A stretch of 64,000 bases of DNA. Source: Macrolepiota albuminosa (lineage: Eukaryota > Basidiomycota > Agaricomycetes > Agaricales > Agaricaceae). The position numbers and the translations under genes were made by a program. The DNA is taken from positions 496,001 through 560,000 of the forward strand of contig JAMWFC010000117.1 of the NCBI GenBank assembly GCA_027475525.1, in the 5' to 3' direction. Of the stretch, positions 10,791 to 21,900 are shown one piece after another (positions within the stretch are counted from its first letter, which is position 1; each line of letters opens with the position of its first letter). A model generated the notes under the pieces. The model saw only the letters and a list, made by a program, of their open reading frames with translations. It was not told where the DNA came from and made no database searches.

Positions 10791-12342
10791 ATGGACTCTA
10801 ACGACACCGACACTCTTCTTGCTCTTGTCGCCAGTTTGTTGACAGAGAAACGACCCGACCCTGATACTATTCTGGAAGCTCTCGTGCAATGCAATGGCGA
10901 CGTTGACGCCGCCGCCAATCTTCTCAACGGTAAGACCAAAAAGCGGAAACGGGCAAGTCTCGAGGCTTGGTTGACAAAATCATCGAAGAATCTCTCAAGT
11001 GACGATGCACCCGCTCGAGAAGAATCAAGATTCTCAAGCTCTTCGACTGCGCGTTTGCTACCCGTTACAGACCTTATGACTGTTCTTAAGCCTCCCTCCT
11101 CACCCGCAAAGAAAAAACTGGTTCAGCTTCCACCGTTATTACTCACTAATCCTGATATGGTGGCTCGAAACACCCCTTGTACGCTGCACCTGTCGGTTCT
11201 CCCCCCAGAGCTTGCTTGCAAGCTGTTTTATACAATGATTACCGCGTCTCGCAATTGGAGTCGTAATAAATGGTGGTTGTTTGACAGGATAGTTGAGAGT
11301 CCTCATCGTACTTCTTTCTTTGCACGGGAGGGCAGTGGTCCGATGCAAGAAGCAGCTCGGCATTGGTTTGTTGTGATCAGAGATCCCTCTGCACACCCTC
11401 ACTCATCCCCCATGCGCAGGTATAACGGCAGAATGACTGAACCCCCGTCTACATTTCCTGCTGCTATGGAAGAGGCTTGTGAGATAGTTGAACGTGTTGT
11501 TAATGAGGAATTGAAACGGCGGAAACGCTTTTCTTTAGAATGGGGAGCATGCGATACAGACGAGGCCTGGCGGGCTAATGTAGCTGCCTCAAACTGTTAT
11601 GAAGGATCGAAAGAATCCGTGGGCTTTCACTCTGATCAGTTGACATACCTTGGGCCCTATCCAACAATTGCTTCTCTCAGCCTTGGTGAGTGCGCTGTTC
11701 GGATTATATCGTATATCTACCGAGCTCGTCTACAATTCAAGGGACTCAGAGAATATTTAGCTTGCGAGAGGTTATCCCCGCAGATGAGATCAACGATCGC
11801 AAGGCAAGGACGTTCAACATACCCTTGCCACATAATTCTGTGTGTGTGTTTTTCTTGATCTAAAAACCCTCACCAAGCAATCTCTCTTCAGCTGACAATC
11901 ATGCACGCGTCATGTCAAGAACGTTTTAAGCACTCGATACCTCCGCAACAGGCTATCGATCTCTTTCGTCCCGCGTACCCTGAGACTCTGGGAGGAGACA
12001 TCCAACCCTCGAATTGCCGCATCAACATCACTTTCCGTTTCTACAGACCAGATTTCTCTCCGTCGACTACACCACATTGCAAATGCGGCGTCCCGACCAT
12101 CCTCCGACTTTCCGTTTCTACAGACCAGATTTCTCTCCGTCGACTACACCACATTGCAAATGCGGCGTCCCGACCATCCTCCGCCGGACATGAAAAATCG
12201 GAGCGATGGACAGACTGATAGATATTGGTGGGCATGTTACGCCGGTGCTCAAAATGATGGAAAGGGCTGCAAGTTTTGGAAGATTATGGATATGAAGGAT
12301 GAAGGAAGAGGCAAGGACTTTTCGTGTTCGAAAGTCGTATAG
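10791..12342 (+). CDS. AlkB-family 2-oxoglutarate/Fe(II) dioxygenase with CUE and GRF domains
   Basis: Predicted oxidative demethylase of alkylated nucleic acid. Residues 1-60 form a CUE/UBA-like helical region (LEALVQCNGDVDAAANLLNG). The catalytic core carries the Fe ligands in GFHSDQLTYLGPYP (His-x-Asp) and FKHSIPP (His), with the 2OG-binding Arg in NITFRFYRPDF. The tail is a GRF zinc finger: CKCGVP, then CYAGAQNDGKGCKFW. Introns follow SLG (about 11683) and PHNS (about 11840). The 77-bp duplication at 12030-12183 hits the GRF domain. After collapse, one base is still missing immediately after the second copy, between TILR and PDMKNR. CUE plus AlkB plus GRF points to a DNA-repair protein related to ALKBH2/3. 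Confidence 0.88.
12030..12183. repeat. Direct tandem duplication, 2 x 77 bp
   Basis: 12030-12106 equals 12107-12183. It lies in the GRF-finger exon. After collapse the downstream frame still needs one extra base exactly at 12183/12184. Confidence 0.97.
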
Positions 12343-12802
12343 CGGAGGCGCCATACGAACTTCATCTTTAGAAGCGGGTGAGTATCGTCCTAGCTTTACT
12401 CGTGCTTTGTGAGCCTATTTATGCCTTGTCTGACAGATGTAAGAATTTACACTATCATCCCTCGGGCGAGAAATAATTTTCTGGGATACAGTAGCCATGA
12501 CCACATTGAAGCATCACGATTATCCCCTCGTTGAATTGTCGTGCTGAATCCCAGCTTGTATTTGTAATTTCCGCATACTGCTGACGCGATCCCTGGAATA
12601 TTAATCTGGCATTGACAGTCATATTTATGGACATGCATGATAGTCAACATGTGTAGTCACCGTGTTTATTACATAATTCATTACATCATAATGTGCTCGA
12701 CTGCGTGTCTTGGTGACCTCTGGCCCACGCGTATAACTTACTGCAGGCGACTCACCCTTAATACTCCCCTACTTCACCCTCTTTCCCAGCGCACAATTTT
12801 CC
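12343..12802. other. Intergenic region between AlkB and M13 genes
   Basis: 460 bp without a plausible exon. It holds the AlkB 3' end and the promoter of the M13 gene. A pyrimidine-rich tract (12761-12800) lies just before the M13 start codon. Confidence 0.4.
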
Positions 12803-15800
12803 ATGGCTGAACGGCCTCCAAGGCCATCAACAGACCAAGGCATGCCTCGTCGGACACACTTTTAACTTGTTTTGAACCAATCAATATCTTCTTTTAGAAA
12901 CAGCGCCGTTGCTGCAGAATTCTGAGACCAGCCACACGAATAACAATGTGGTCAACTCAACCTTCTCAGAACGCGTTGAAGCTATTGCCCGAGAACCTCT
13001 TACTCCCCTATCCAAGATTCTTCTGGTTCTCACACTTGTCCTCCTCCTTTTTACCTCTGTGAGTGTTGCCTTGGATTCCTTCGGACCCATAAAGGTTCTG
13101 AAAATAACGAAAGGTCTTCGTTGGGCTGTTTGCTGGTGTTCAACATAAGCTCAACGTAGAACGCGGCCGGAAGAGAGACGGCGAGCCACCGGCAACAGTC
13201 ACTACCACGGTCATAACGACCTCGACTGCCATTTCGACTCAAACTACGAGCTTTATAACAACCTCTACCACCATCTCACATGCTCCTAGCCCTACTGCTC
13301 CGCCGAAAGAGGTCAGTCCAGATGCCGTTTCTCATAACACGACCATTAAAATTACGCTCACAGGAGTCATGTCTCTCCGCCGAAAGAGGTCAGTCCAGAT
13401 GCCGTTTCTCATAACACGACCATTAAAATTACGCTCACAGGAGTCATGTCTGACTCCCGAATGCATTTTGTTGTCCGGATCCATTCTTTCTTCTCTTGAT
13501 ACGTCTCAGGACCCATGTGAGAACTTTTATGACTTTGCGAGTGCGTCGTGTTTTTCCAACCTTGGACTCACGGCATTGACCCTTGCATCCTACTACTTAA
13601 TAGCCGGCGGATGGCTCAAAGCTCATCCTCTTCCGGCTGATAAGAGTAGCTACGGAAATTTTGAAGCCGTCGCTGAACGCAATAGGCAGATCATACAGAG
13701 AATTCTTGATTCGAAGCCCGATAATTCTTCGTTCGAACGTACCCCAGATCAACAGATTATGCTCAAACTTCGTGACTTCTATACTTCCTGTCTCAATGAA
13801 GATACTCTGGATGAAATTGGAACCATTCCTTTATTAGACTTCGTGAAGGAGCTTCGTAACAAGTTCCGTGGCGAGTCAAAGGATAGTAGCAGCAAGGAAT
13901 CGACTAATCTTACAGCTGCGCTTGCTTTCCTTCACTCGCAAGGTCACTTCTTTTTTTTTTGCAAAATTTATGCGTAGTTCGATCTTTGATCATGTTACGG
14001 CAGGTATTGAAGCACTGTTTTCATTCGAGATCGAGGGTGATGTGGGTAGAGATCCCAACGACATGACTTTATGGTTCAGCCAACCAAGTCTAGGCCTTCC
14101 TTCCAAGGTATGTGCGTTTGAAATTGAATTAGCAGGTTGTTGACGTTGTTTACAGGAATATTATGACGATGAGGCGATCCTTGACGCGTACAAGGGGGTT
14201 GTTGAACGACTTCTTTTGGCACTCTTTAAAGGGGAGGACGAAGACGAGCCCGGGGATGTTGGTACTCATGAAACAGTAAAAGTACAGGAAACAAATGTTT
14301 GGCCTCCTTGGCCTTGGCCTCCCTGGGACGAAGATGGCGACGACAAAGGAGGCGACAAGAAGCCCATGAATAATACTGAGCGTGCTCGTAAACTATCCCG
14401 TCAGATTGTCAAGCTCGAGAAGCGTCTGGCTGAAGCAAGCCTTGATCTGTTAGTCTTGAACCATTTTATTCTGCATCGTTCTCAAATTAGTGGATAGGGA
14501 TGTCTTGGTCCAAAATCCAATCGCGACATATAATCCTCTTCCTTTGTCTAACCTTACGGATACGCTCCCCCAAGTGGATTTCCCGGAGTATTTCGCAGCT
14601 TTCACACCTCGAAATTTCCCTTCGATTGTGATCCAAACACATCCTCCATACGCGTCCTCTCTTGCCAAGATTTTACGCAAGACGTCTGAGGACGTAGTGG
14701 AAGCATATCTTGTTGTCCGCGCTACTTTGACTTTGGCGCCTTATCTAGGCTCGACGACGGAAGCATGGCAGGCGCAGCGGTCTCTCTATGAGCTTTTGAC
14801 GGGCATCAAGAAAGGCGTTGTTGGTGATCGGTCAGAGTATTGTATTGAAAAGGTAGAGGAGTCGATGGGCTTTGCGGTTGGACGGTACTTTGTCAATGAA
14901 ACATTTGCTGGTGATTCCAAGGAAAAGGGGACCAAGATCATTACAGGTAAAGAAATTTTGCTTCGAGTTTTATTTCCTTTGACGTTTTTGCACAGAAATC
15001 GTCAAGGCTTTCAAGGCGTCCTTGCCGCACATTGATTGGATGGACAAAAAGTCTGGTCAAGCTGCGGCCGAGAAAGTGCGTGTTTCTGGATTTATGTTGG
15101 TTCAAGTATGTCACTGGTTTATAGGCCGATGCAATTCGTGTCAAAGTGGGATATCCGATTTCACCAGACACAAAAGACGCCTCTTCTATCGCGCGATATT
15201 ACAACCTGGTAAAAGTGGACAAGGTCAACTTTTTTGATAATATGATCAGTGCCAGGTAGGTTATGCCTTTTGGTTAACTGCGTGAATCTCATTTTCCCGT
15301 AGTAAAAGCGACGAGTACAAGAAGTGGCAGCAGTTGGGGAAGCGAAGAGATCCAAACACGTGGTTAATGTTTCCGTCGACTGTCAATGCGTATTTCGATC
15401 CTCCTGCCAATGAGGTGGGGGTAAAGACTCGAAAGAATGTACATGGATTGACCTATCGTACAGATTGTTTTCCCTGCAGGGATTCTACAGCCTCCTTTCT
15501 TTGATGCTAGCTGGTGAGTCAGGTGCTGCTTCATCGAGATTTCTGCTGATTCTGTTAAACAGGCCTTCCTATATCTCTTATGGTGGATTCGGCCACGTCG
15601 CTGCGCACGAATTGACTGTAAGAGATTCTGCTTGAATATGATTCCAATCTGAAAGCCACTAGCATGCTTTTGATTCTGCCGGTCGATTGTACAATCAAGA
15701 TGGAAAATTGGAAGAGTGGTGGACAAACTCGACGAGTAAAGGGTTCCGGGTCAAGCAGAAATGCATCGTTGATCAATATTCTGGTACGGTTTCATTGTTG

Positions 15801-16439
15801 CCAAGTTGGCAATCTGACGAGACTCTAGCCTATACCATTGACGACGGAAAGGGCGGAAAGATCCATGTCAATGTAAGCGCGTTTATTGACATTTGGTCCT
15901 GCTTCTGACAAGTCATTCAGGGAAACTTGTGAGTAGAACATGGTATTGCGCCCGCTGATGGGTTTACTCGGTACACAGGACCTCTGGAGAGAACATTGGA
16001 GATACGGGACTTGTTCAAGCCTATCGTGCGTGGAAAGCGCAAGACGGCGAGGGTGACTTTATCCTCCCGGGGCTGCCGTACACCAGGTTTGGCGATTCGT
16101 TGTGGTGTAACGTGACTTGACGATCTGTATAGGGAGCAACTGTTTTTCATATCTTTTGCGCGGGTCTGGGCCAGAGCCATGAAAACGGCCGCAGCTGTGG
16201 GTATTTAAACGATTGAAATTGGTTGATACTGAGAAAACTAGGTGCAACGTATTCGCACGGACCCGCATTCACCTGCGCGATTCCGGGTGGATGGTACTGT
16301 TTACAACATTCCTGAATTTGCCAAGGCGTTCAATTGCTCCAAGAAAGCCAAGGTTTGTCTTTTGTTTGATAGTTGTAATGGGGTATTCAACGGTCAACAG
16401 CTGAACCCTCCGTGGGAAGCTCAGTGCAGGTTTTGGTAG
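12803..16439 (+). CDS. M13 family zinc metallopeptidase (neprilysin / ECE-like)
   Basis: Type II membrane endopeptidase for small peptides. The first exon (ATG 12803) is short. A transmembrane anchor ([15 protein letters not shown]) spans a splice site near 13057, followed by a Thr/Ser-rich stem. The M13 N-terminal signature is present ([13 protein letters not shown], then [10 protein letters not shown]). The catalytic HEXXH reads AAHELTHAFD, the third ligand GENIGD, and the C-terminus QCRFW, a typical ending for the family. An unusual Trp/Pro-rich acidic insert ([15 protein letters not shown]) lies near 14305-14345. More than ten introns of 45-65 nt are visible. The 77-bp duplication at 13298-13451 covers one intron and its flanks; collapse restores the frame. 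Substrate unknown. Confidence 0.92.
13298..13451. repeat. Direct tandem duplication, 2 x 77 bp
   Basis: 13298-13374 equals 13375-13451. Collapse gives the conserved M13 motif ESCLTPEC in frame. This is the one exonic case with no missing base in the next 82 nt; an intron begins there. Confidence 0.97.
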
Positions 16440-16457
16440 TATTTACTAGTCTAGTTT

Positions 16458-17241
16458 TTATAAAACACCCTTGGTGCTTGGGACATCGTCTCCTCCAGTT
16501 TGCTCGATCGCCTGGCGTATAGCCAGGGCCAAGGCTTTGAAAGCGGATTCGGCGCTGAGAGACAATGAGTGAAGGAAGGGAAAGAAGGGGTGGGACGGAC
16601 CGATGATGGTCGTTGTCTCCACGCAGGACATCGACATGCAAGGTTGTGCCCGAGGCAATAGCAAAAGAGTAAAAGATGTGGGGGATCATTTCAGTCGAGA
16701 GATCGCCAATCTTTTCGCGCTTGAGACCGAGATCTGTGACGCAGTATGGGCGTGAGCAGATGTCGATGACGGCGCGTGAGAGGGCCTGAGAGGACACGAG
16801 TGAGAGGGGAGTGTGCAGAAGAGAGGGAGAGACGTGCTTCGTCCAAGGGAGCAAAGCCGGTGCCGTATCGACGGATGCCGCGGACTGGGCCGAGAGCTTG
16901 CTTGAAGGCGGAGCCGAGTGCGATGGCAGAGTCCTGTAGAGGGAAATGGGCACGAGACAGACACGCGGGCGAGATGGAGCTTATCTGCAGAGTGGTGGTC
17001 GTCTATCCAGAGATCGCCCTTGCACTTGAGGGTGAGTGACATGCCCGCGTGCTTTGCGAGGGCCGTGTACATCTGTCGGGCGTTGGGGTGAGCGGCGAGC
17101 GAGGAGAAAGAGACAAACGTGGTCTAGGAAGCCGATGCCGGTGGCGACGTCGATGTGCTGAGCATCGTCTGGGTCGAGGACGATGCGGACGTCGATGGAC
17201 GTCTCTGCGGTGGAACGCGAGAAGGAGGCGGAGCGAGGCAT
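16458..17241 (-). CDS. HIS3: Imidazoleglycerol-phosphate dehydratase
   Basis: Sixth enzyme of histidine biosynthesis, converting imidazoleglycerol phosphate to imidazoleacetol phosphate. Exons: 17241-17119, 17072-16985, 16935-16838, 16785-16601 and 16554-16458, totalling 591 nt (196 residues), normal for the family. Metal-binding motifs are present: [30 protein letters not shown] and DNDHHRAESAFKA. To obtain the invariant AED in the second motif, intron 2 (16984-16936, 49 nt) must run from AT to AC. Intron 3 (16837-16786, 52 nt) begins with GC. An upstream in-frame ATG at 17262 would add seven residues. The gene is head-to-head with MSS51, 26 bp between start codons. Confidence 0.95.
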
Positions 17242-17267
17242 GGTGCAAACAGACGGCAACAAAAAAA
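17242..17267. promoter_or_regulatory. 26-bp gap between HIS3 and MSS51 start codons
   Basis: Start codons at 17241 (minus) and 17268 (plus) leave 26 bp, too short for two separate core promoters and 5' UTRs. Transcripts of the pair should overlap or start within the partner's coding sequence. Confidence 0.5.
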
Positions 17268-18908
17268 ATGGGCTCTTCGCTGCGGGCCACGACGCGTCTG
17301 CTCAGGCGAATCGCTCCAGCACACGCTCGGCCCTTTTTTTCGTTTTTCCGCCGCCACCTGCCCGCCCCCGAGCCACCCTCGCTCTTCCACAAGTTCTCCG
17401 AGTCTCCGCACCCCGCCCTCCGCGCCCGCAGCGCCGCCATCAAGCAGCTCGCGTCGTGCCCCGTCTGTGCCGCGTCCCTCGCCTTCGAGTGTCCCGACTG
17501 CGGCTGGCCCACACATTGCTCCCACGAACACCATGCTCGCGACCAACATCACCACAAGTACTGCTCCCGTCTGCGCGAGGCAAACGAGGACGAGCACGAC
17601 CTCAGGAGCGGTCGCCGTCTGCGCGAGTTTGAGTTGCCCGGTGCGCCTCCTTTCTGCGATCCACCTTGTCCGTGCTTCAATCAATCCCCCTCACAGGTCC
17701 CCAGGGTTACGAGGAAGCCATCTCCTTTGCAAACTGGGATGTCTTTTGGTACACCCGCGGCTTTCCCTCGATGGACTCGGAGCGCTCCCGCCGCCATGCC
17801 AGCAAACTCTTGACGTTCCCCATCACCATTGGCAGCACCATCCACCAGTTCAGTGGTCTCACACTCAGCAACCAGCGTCTCACACCAGAGGGAAGTCGAT
17901 CACTCGCAGGCATGTTCTTTTTTTTTTCGCGTTTTCTCGCCTAACGCTCTGCTTCAGCCCTCAGGTCAACACTGCATGTTGAACCCGGCGCCCCAGAGAC
18001 CGCAGAAGCTGCAATCGGCAAGCCACAAGTCCGCGTGTTCATCCTCGGCGCCAGGGCCGAATCGTCCCTCCCTCCCCATGTCTGGGAACAACTCACCATG
18101 CTGTTCCCCTCTGCACAGCTCCATCTCTTCTTTATTGGGCCCCAGGTTTCCTTGCCCAAGCCCCCAGAGACACCTGCTCCTGCGTCGGCACCCTCGGAGC
18201 CATCACCTGCCTCGGAACCATCCTCGTCTACAAAAGTCGCAGAAACAAAGCCAGAGTACCTGCCCAATGTCTATCAGCCCCCCACTCCCCCGCCCATAGA
18301 GCGTCTCAAGCGCACCCGCTCCTCCATCCAACGCTACGGCGTCCCATCCTACACCGTCCCCTACACCCACCAACTAACCATCACCGGACTCCAAGCAAAC
18401 TATGCCGACGTGCACGCCCAGTTCCAGCACACCCTCGACCCCTACAGCGACCTATTCTTCATGTTCTGTCCGGGCTTCGGCTTCCCGTCTCCACAGTCCG
18501 TTTCTGAAGAGACAGGCGAGCCGATGCTCCAAATATCCTCGCCCACGGAATGGGGCCCCGTCATGCCCATGCTCTTGGCTTCAAAGTGCCCCATGAGCCG
18601 ATGCTCCAAATATCCTCGCCCACGGAATGGGGCCCCGTCATGCCCATGCTCTTGGCTTCAAAGTGCCCCATTTCGTAACGGGCTTCTCTCCGGCCGACGT
18701 AGAGCGCGACGTCCGCTCCCTCTCGACTGCGCCACAAGTCGCCGGCGAGTTCGAGTGGGTCATCACTCCTGGCCCCAATGCTTTCGGCAGCGAAAAATGG
18801 GAAGTCGCAGACTTTGACCCCCGCGTCATGGTCAAAGCCAACTGGGGCATCTGGGCCATTAGAGGCAAAAGTAGAGATATCCAAGAAAAGTCTTTTAGCT
18901 TATGGTAA
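17268..18908 (+). CDS. MSS51: MSS51-like mitochondrial translational activator of cytochrome oxidase subunit 1
   Basis: In yeast, Mss51 couples COX1 mRNA translation to complex IV assembly. The product starts with an Arg-rich, Ser/Ala-rich mitochondrial presequence (MGSSLRATTRLLRRIAPAHA). An atypical MYND-type zinc finger follows: CPVC, CPDCGWPTHC, and downstream His and Cys ligands. The C-terminal domain includes GYEEAISFANWDVFWYTRGF and FVTGFSPADVERDVRSLS. Introns interrupt it near 17640 and 17911. The 77-bp duplication at 18518-18671 disrupts the frame; one base is also missing right after the second copy (between SKCP and FVTGF). Codons are unusually rich in C at third positions. Confidence 0.88.
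18518..18671. repeat. Direct tandem duplication, 2 x 77 bp
   Basis: 18518-18594 equals 18595-18671. It lies in MSS51; the downstream frame needs one base more than the collapsed sequence gives. Confidence 0.97.
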
Positions 18909-18997
18909 AATGTAATCGTGTTTTATATGCTAATGTGAATAGACTACAAGTAAGATATCACGATCCGTTGTCCCATTTGTGTGATAAAAGTCGTAAA

Positions 18998-21900
18998 TTA
19001 GTTTTCATCCTCAGACTCGATGACTCGCGCAGGAAGCGTCGACGGTGGAGGGATAAAGTTCTGCCAATCTCGTTCAGTTATAATATTAAAAAACATGCCC
19101 TGACACTTACGCGTGCCTTGATTCCTCCGGCCTTGGGCAACCGGGTGGAACCGCCACTGAGCCAAGCATCAACTTCAGCGGCTGCGCCACGTCCCTCGCT
19201 AATTACACCAGCGTCAGTCAAGTCTTGAAATGATAAAACAACTCGGGCGACGTACTGGATGCCCCACACGATCAAAGATTGTCCCCGACGACAATCTCCT
19301 GCGGCGAAAACGCCTTCCATGCTCGTAGAATATTGCTGTTTCAACCGTCAGTTCTGCGCCGATCCGAAAAAGATAAACCATACCTTGTGAGGAGTCTGGA
19401 TATTAGATCTAGCATCTTGCTTGACGTCCAACGCCTTGATCAGATCGGCCTGGGGGCCAAGGAAACCAAGCGCGAGGAACACCAGCTGCGCAGGGAAGAA
19501 CTTCTCCGAGCCGGGAACTTCCTCCATTTTCCATCGTCCGCCGCTGTCTTTGGTCCACTCGACACGAACTGAAAGACGTTCAGGGACAAATCGATACAGA
19601 ACATTCGGATGACGAACCTGTGTTGAGTCCTCTGAGTTTTCCTGCTTCGTCAAGGACAAACTCTTTAGTCGAGATGCAATACTCTCGGGGGTCTGGGGAA
19701 CTAGTTAGGAAAGCTTCAAGGGCATGACAAAAACGCACCATTGCCAAAGTGAGCGGCCACCTCTGTGTGCCCGTAATCGGTACGGAATATCCTGATTCAA
19801 GCGTTGGTCAATAATCAAGTTGACAAGCACCAACAACTTACCTGGGCCATTGCGGCCAGGGATTGTCCCTGCCTCTGGATACAGGTGGTTTGGGAAGAAG
19901 CTCAAAGTTGGTCACAGACTTGGCTCCGTGGCGCATAGCGGTACCAATACAATCGTTTCCTGTATCTCCACCACCAATCACAATGACATCTTTGCCTTTG
20001 GCATTGATGTACCCGCCATCTTCAAGGCTAGAATCCAGAAGCGATTTGGTATTGAGCTATCATCAGCCAGGTTCAGATTTCGAAATGATAAAAGAATCAA
20101 GAAACACGAACATGCAAGTAATCCATGGCGAAATGGATACCATCAACTTCACGCCCGGGGATACGAAGGTCACGCGGCCACGTAGCACCAGTACAGAGAA
20201 CGACAGCATCATTATCGGCACGAAGTTGCGCCGCGTCAACGTCCACTCCAACGTTGGCATTCGGGACAAACGTCTTGCATATGGTCAGAATCAGGAACGA
20301 AAAAAATGTCAGCAAAGTGCTTACAATGCCCTCCGCAGCCATCAGATCGAGACGGCGTTGTACGACGGCTTTTTCGAGCTTCATGCTATGAATAGGTTAT
20401 AGCAGAGTAAACAAGGAAAGGGTGGACGTGCACTTACTTTGGAATACCATACATCAAGAGACCGCCCATACGATCATTGCGATCATAGACAGTGACATAG
20501 TGGCCAGCCTTGTTGAGCTGATCAGCGCAAGCCAAACCTGCAGGTCCGGATCCAATAATCGCAATCCTCTTTCCGGTTCTGAACGATGGCGGACTCGGTG
20601 TCATCCAGCCCATTTCGAAACCCTGGATAAACAAGTCAGAGCTTGAAAGTTTCAAGGAAAATAAATCCCGACCTTGTCAATAATGGCACACTCGATGCTC
20701 TTGATACCCACGGGTTGCTCGTTGATACCTAATACACAAGCACCTTCACAAGGGGCAGGACACACACGGCCGGTAAACTCTGGGAAGTTATTTGTGAGAA
20801 GAAGTCGATGGAGAGCATCTTTCCATTGCTCCTTAAAGACAAGATCGTTCCATTGTGGAATGACGTTTGAAATGGGGCATCCGGAATCAGATTGACAGAA
20901 AGGCACACCACAGTCCATGCAGCGGGCGGATTGGTACTTGAGCTCGCTCTCAGTAAGACGTGCGGAGATTTCCTTCCAGTCCTTGACCCGTTTGCGGGGC
21001 GGGCGGTACGCTTCTCCAAGCCTCTTGTATTTCATGAATCCACGCGTCTTGTCGAGCTTGTGAAGTCGCTGTTTCGTTGTCGAATCGTCCACCATGGAAT
21101 CTTCAACATCGACTACGGAAGGTTCGCTCCGAGGCTTGGAAACAGAGAGAGGGGCTGCAGGGGTTTTTGGCAAAAGAATGTCCTCGAGGGTTTCAGATGC
21201 AAGATCAACTTGGCTAGCAGTCCGAGATGGGACCAGATCAATGACATTGTGACGGATTTTCTCCTCCTTTTCACGGGCTTTTTGCTCCTCAAGAACTCGC
21301 TTGTAATCAAGAGGCATAACGCGAACGAACAATGGCAGGAGATGGTGGAAGTCGTGGAGTACACGGTCAGCGACTTCGGATCCGGTGTAGTGACGGTGAT
21401 CCTCGATGAGACTGCGAAGGTCGGCAATTTCACGAGGGTCAGTGACCTTTCCGAGCTCCACCATTTCCATATTAACCTTTGACGCGAATGTGTGGGCCGT
21501 GTCAAGCACATAGGCAATACCGCCGCTCATGCCTGCAGCGAAATTGCGACCGGTAACACCAAGGACAACGACACGACCGCCGGTCATGTATTCACACCCA
21601 TGATCACCAGTGCCTTCTACAACAGCGTTGGCACCCGAAGGACAACGACACGACCGCCGGTCATGTATTCACACCCATGATCACCAGTGCCTTCTACAAC
21701 AGCGTTGGCACCCGAATTTCGAACTGCAAAGCGCTCGCAGCAATGCCACGAATGAATGCTTCTCCTGACGTCGCACCGTAAAGGCAAACATTACCAATGA
21801 TGATGTTTTCTTCAGCTTTGAATTGAGACTCCTTGGGCGGATATACAATGAGGCGACCACCAGAAAGGCCTTTGCCAACATAGTCGTTCGCATCTCCCTC

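Noticed and set aside
16954..16984. 31-nt GT-AG intron variant in HIS3
   Set aside because: It would add DKLHLAR inside the active-site motif and remove the metal-binding Glu; the intron would also be shorter than any other seen here.
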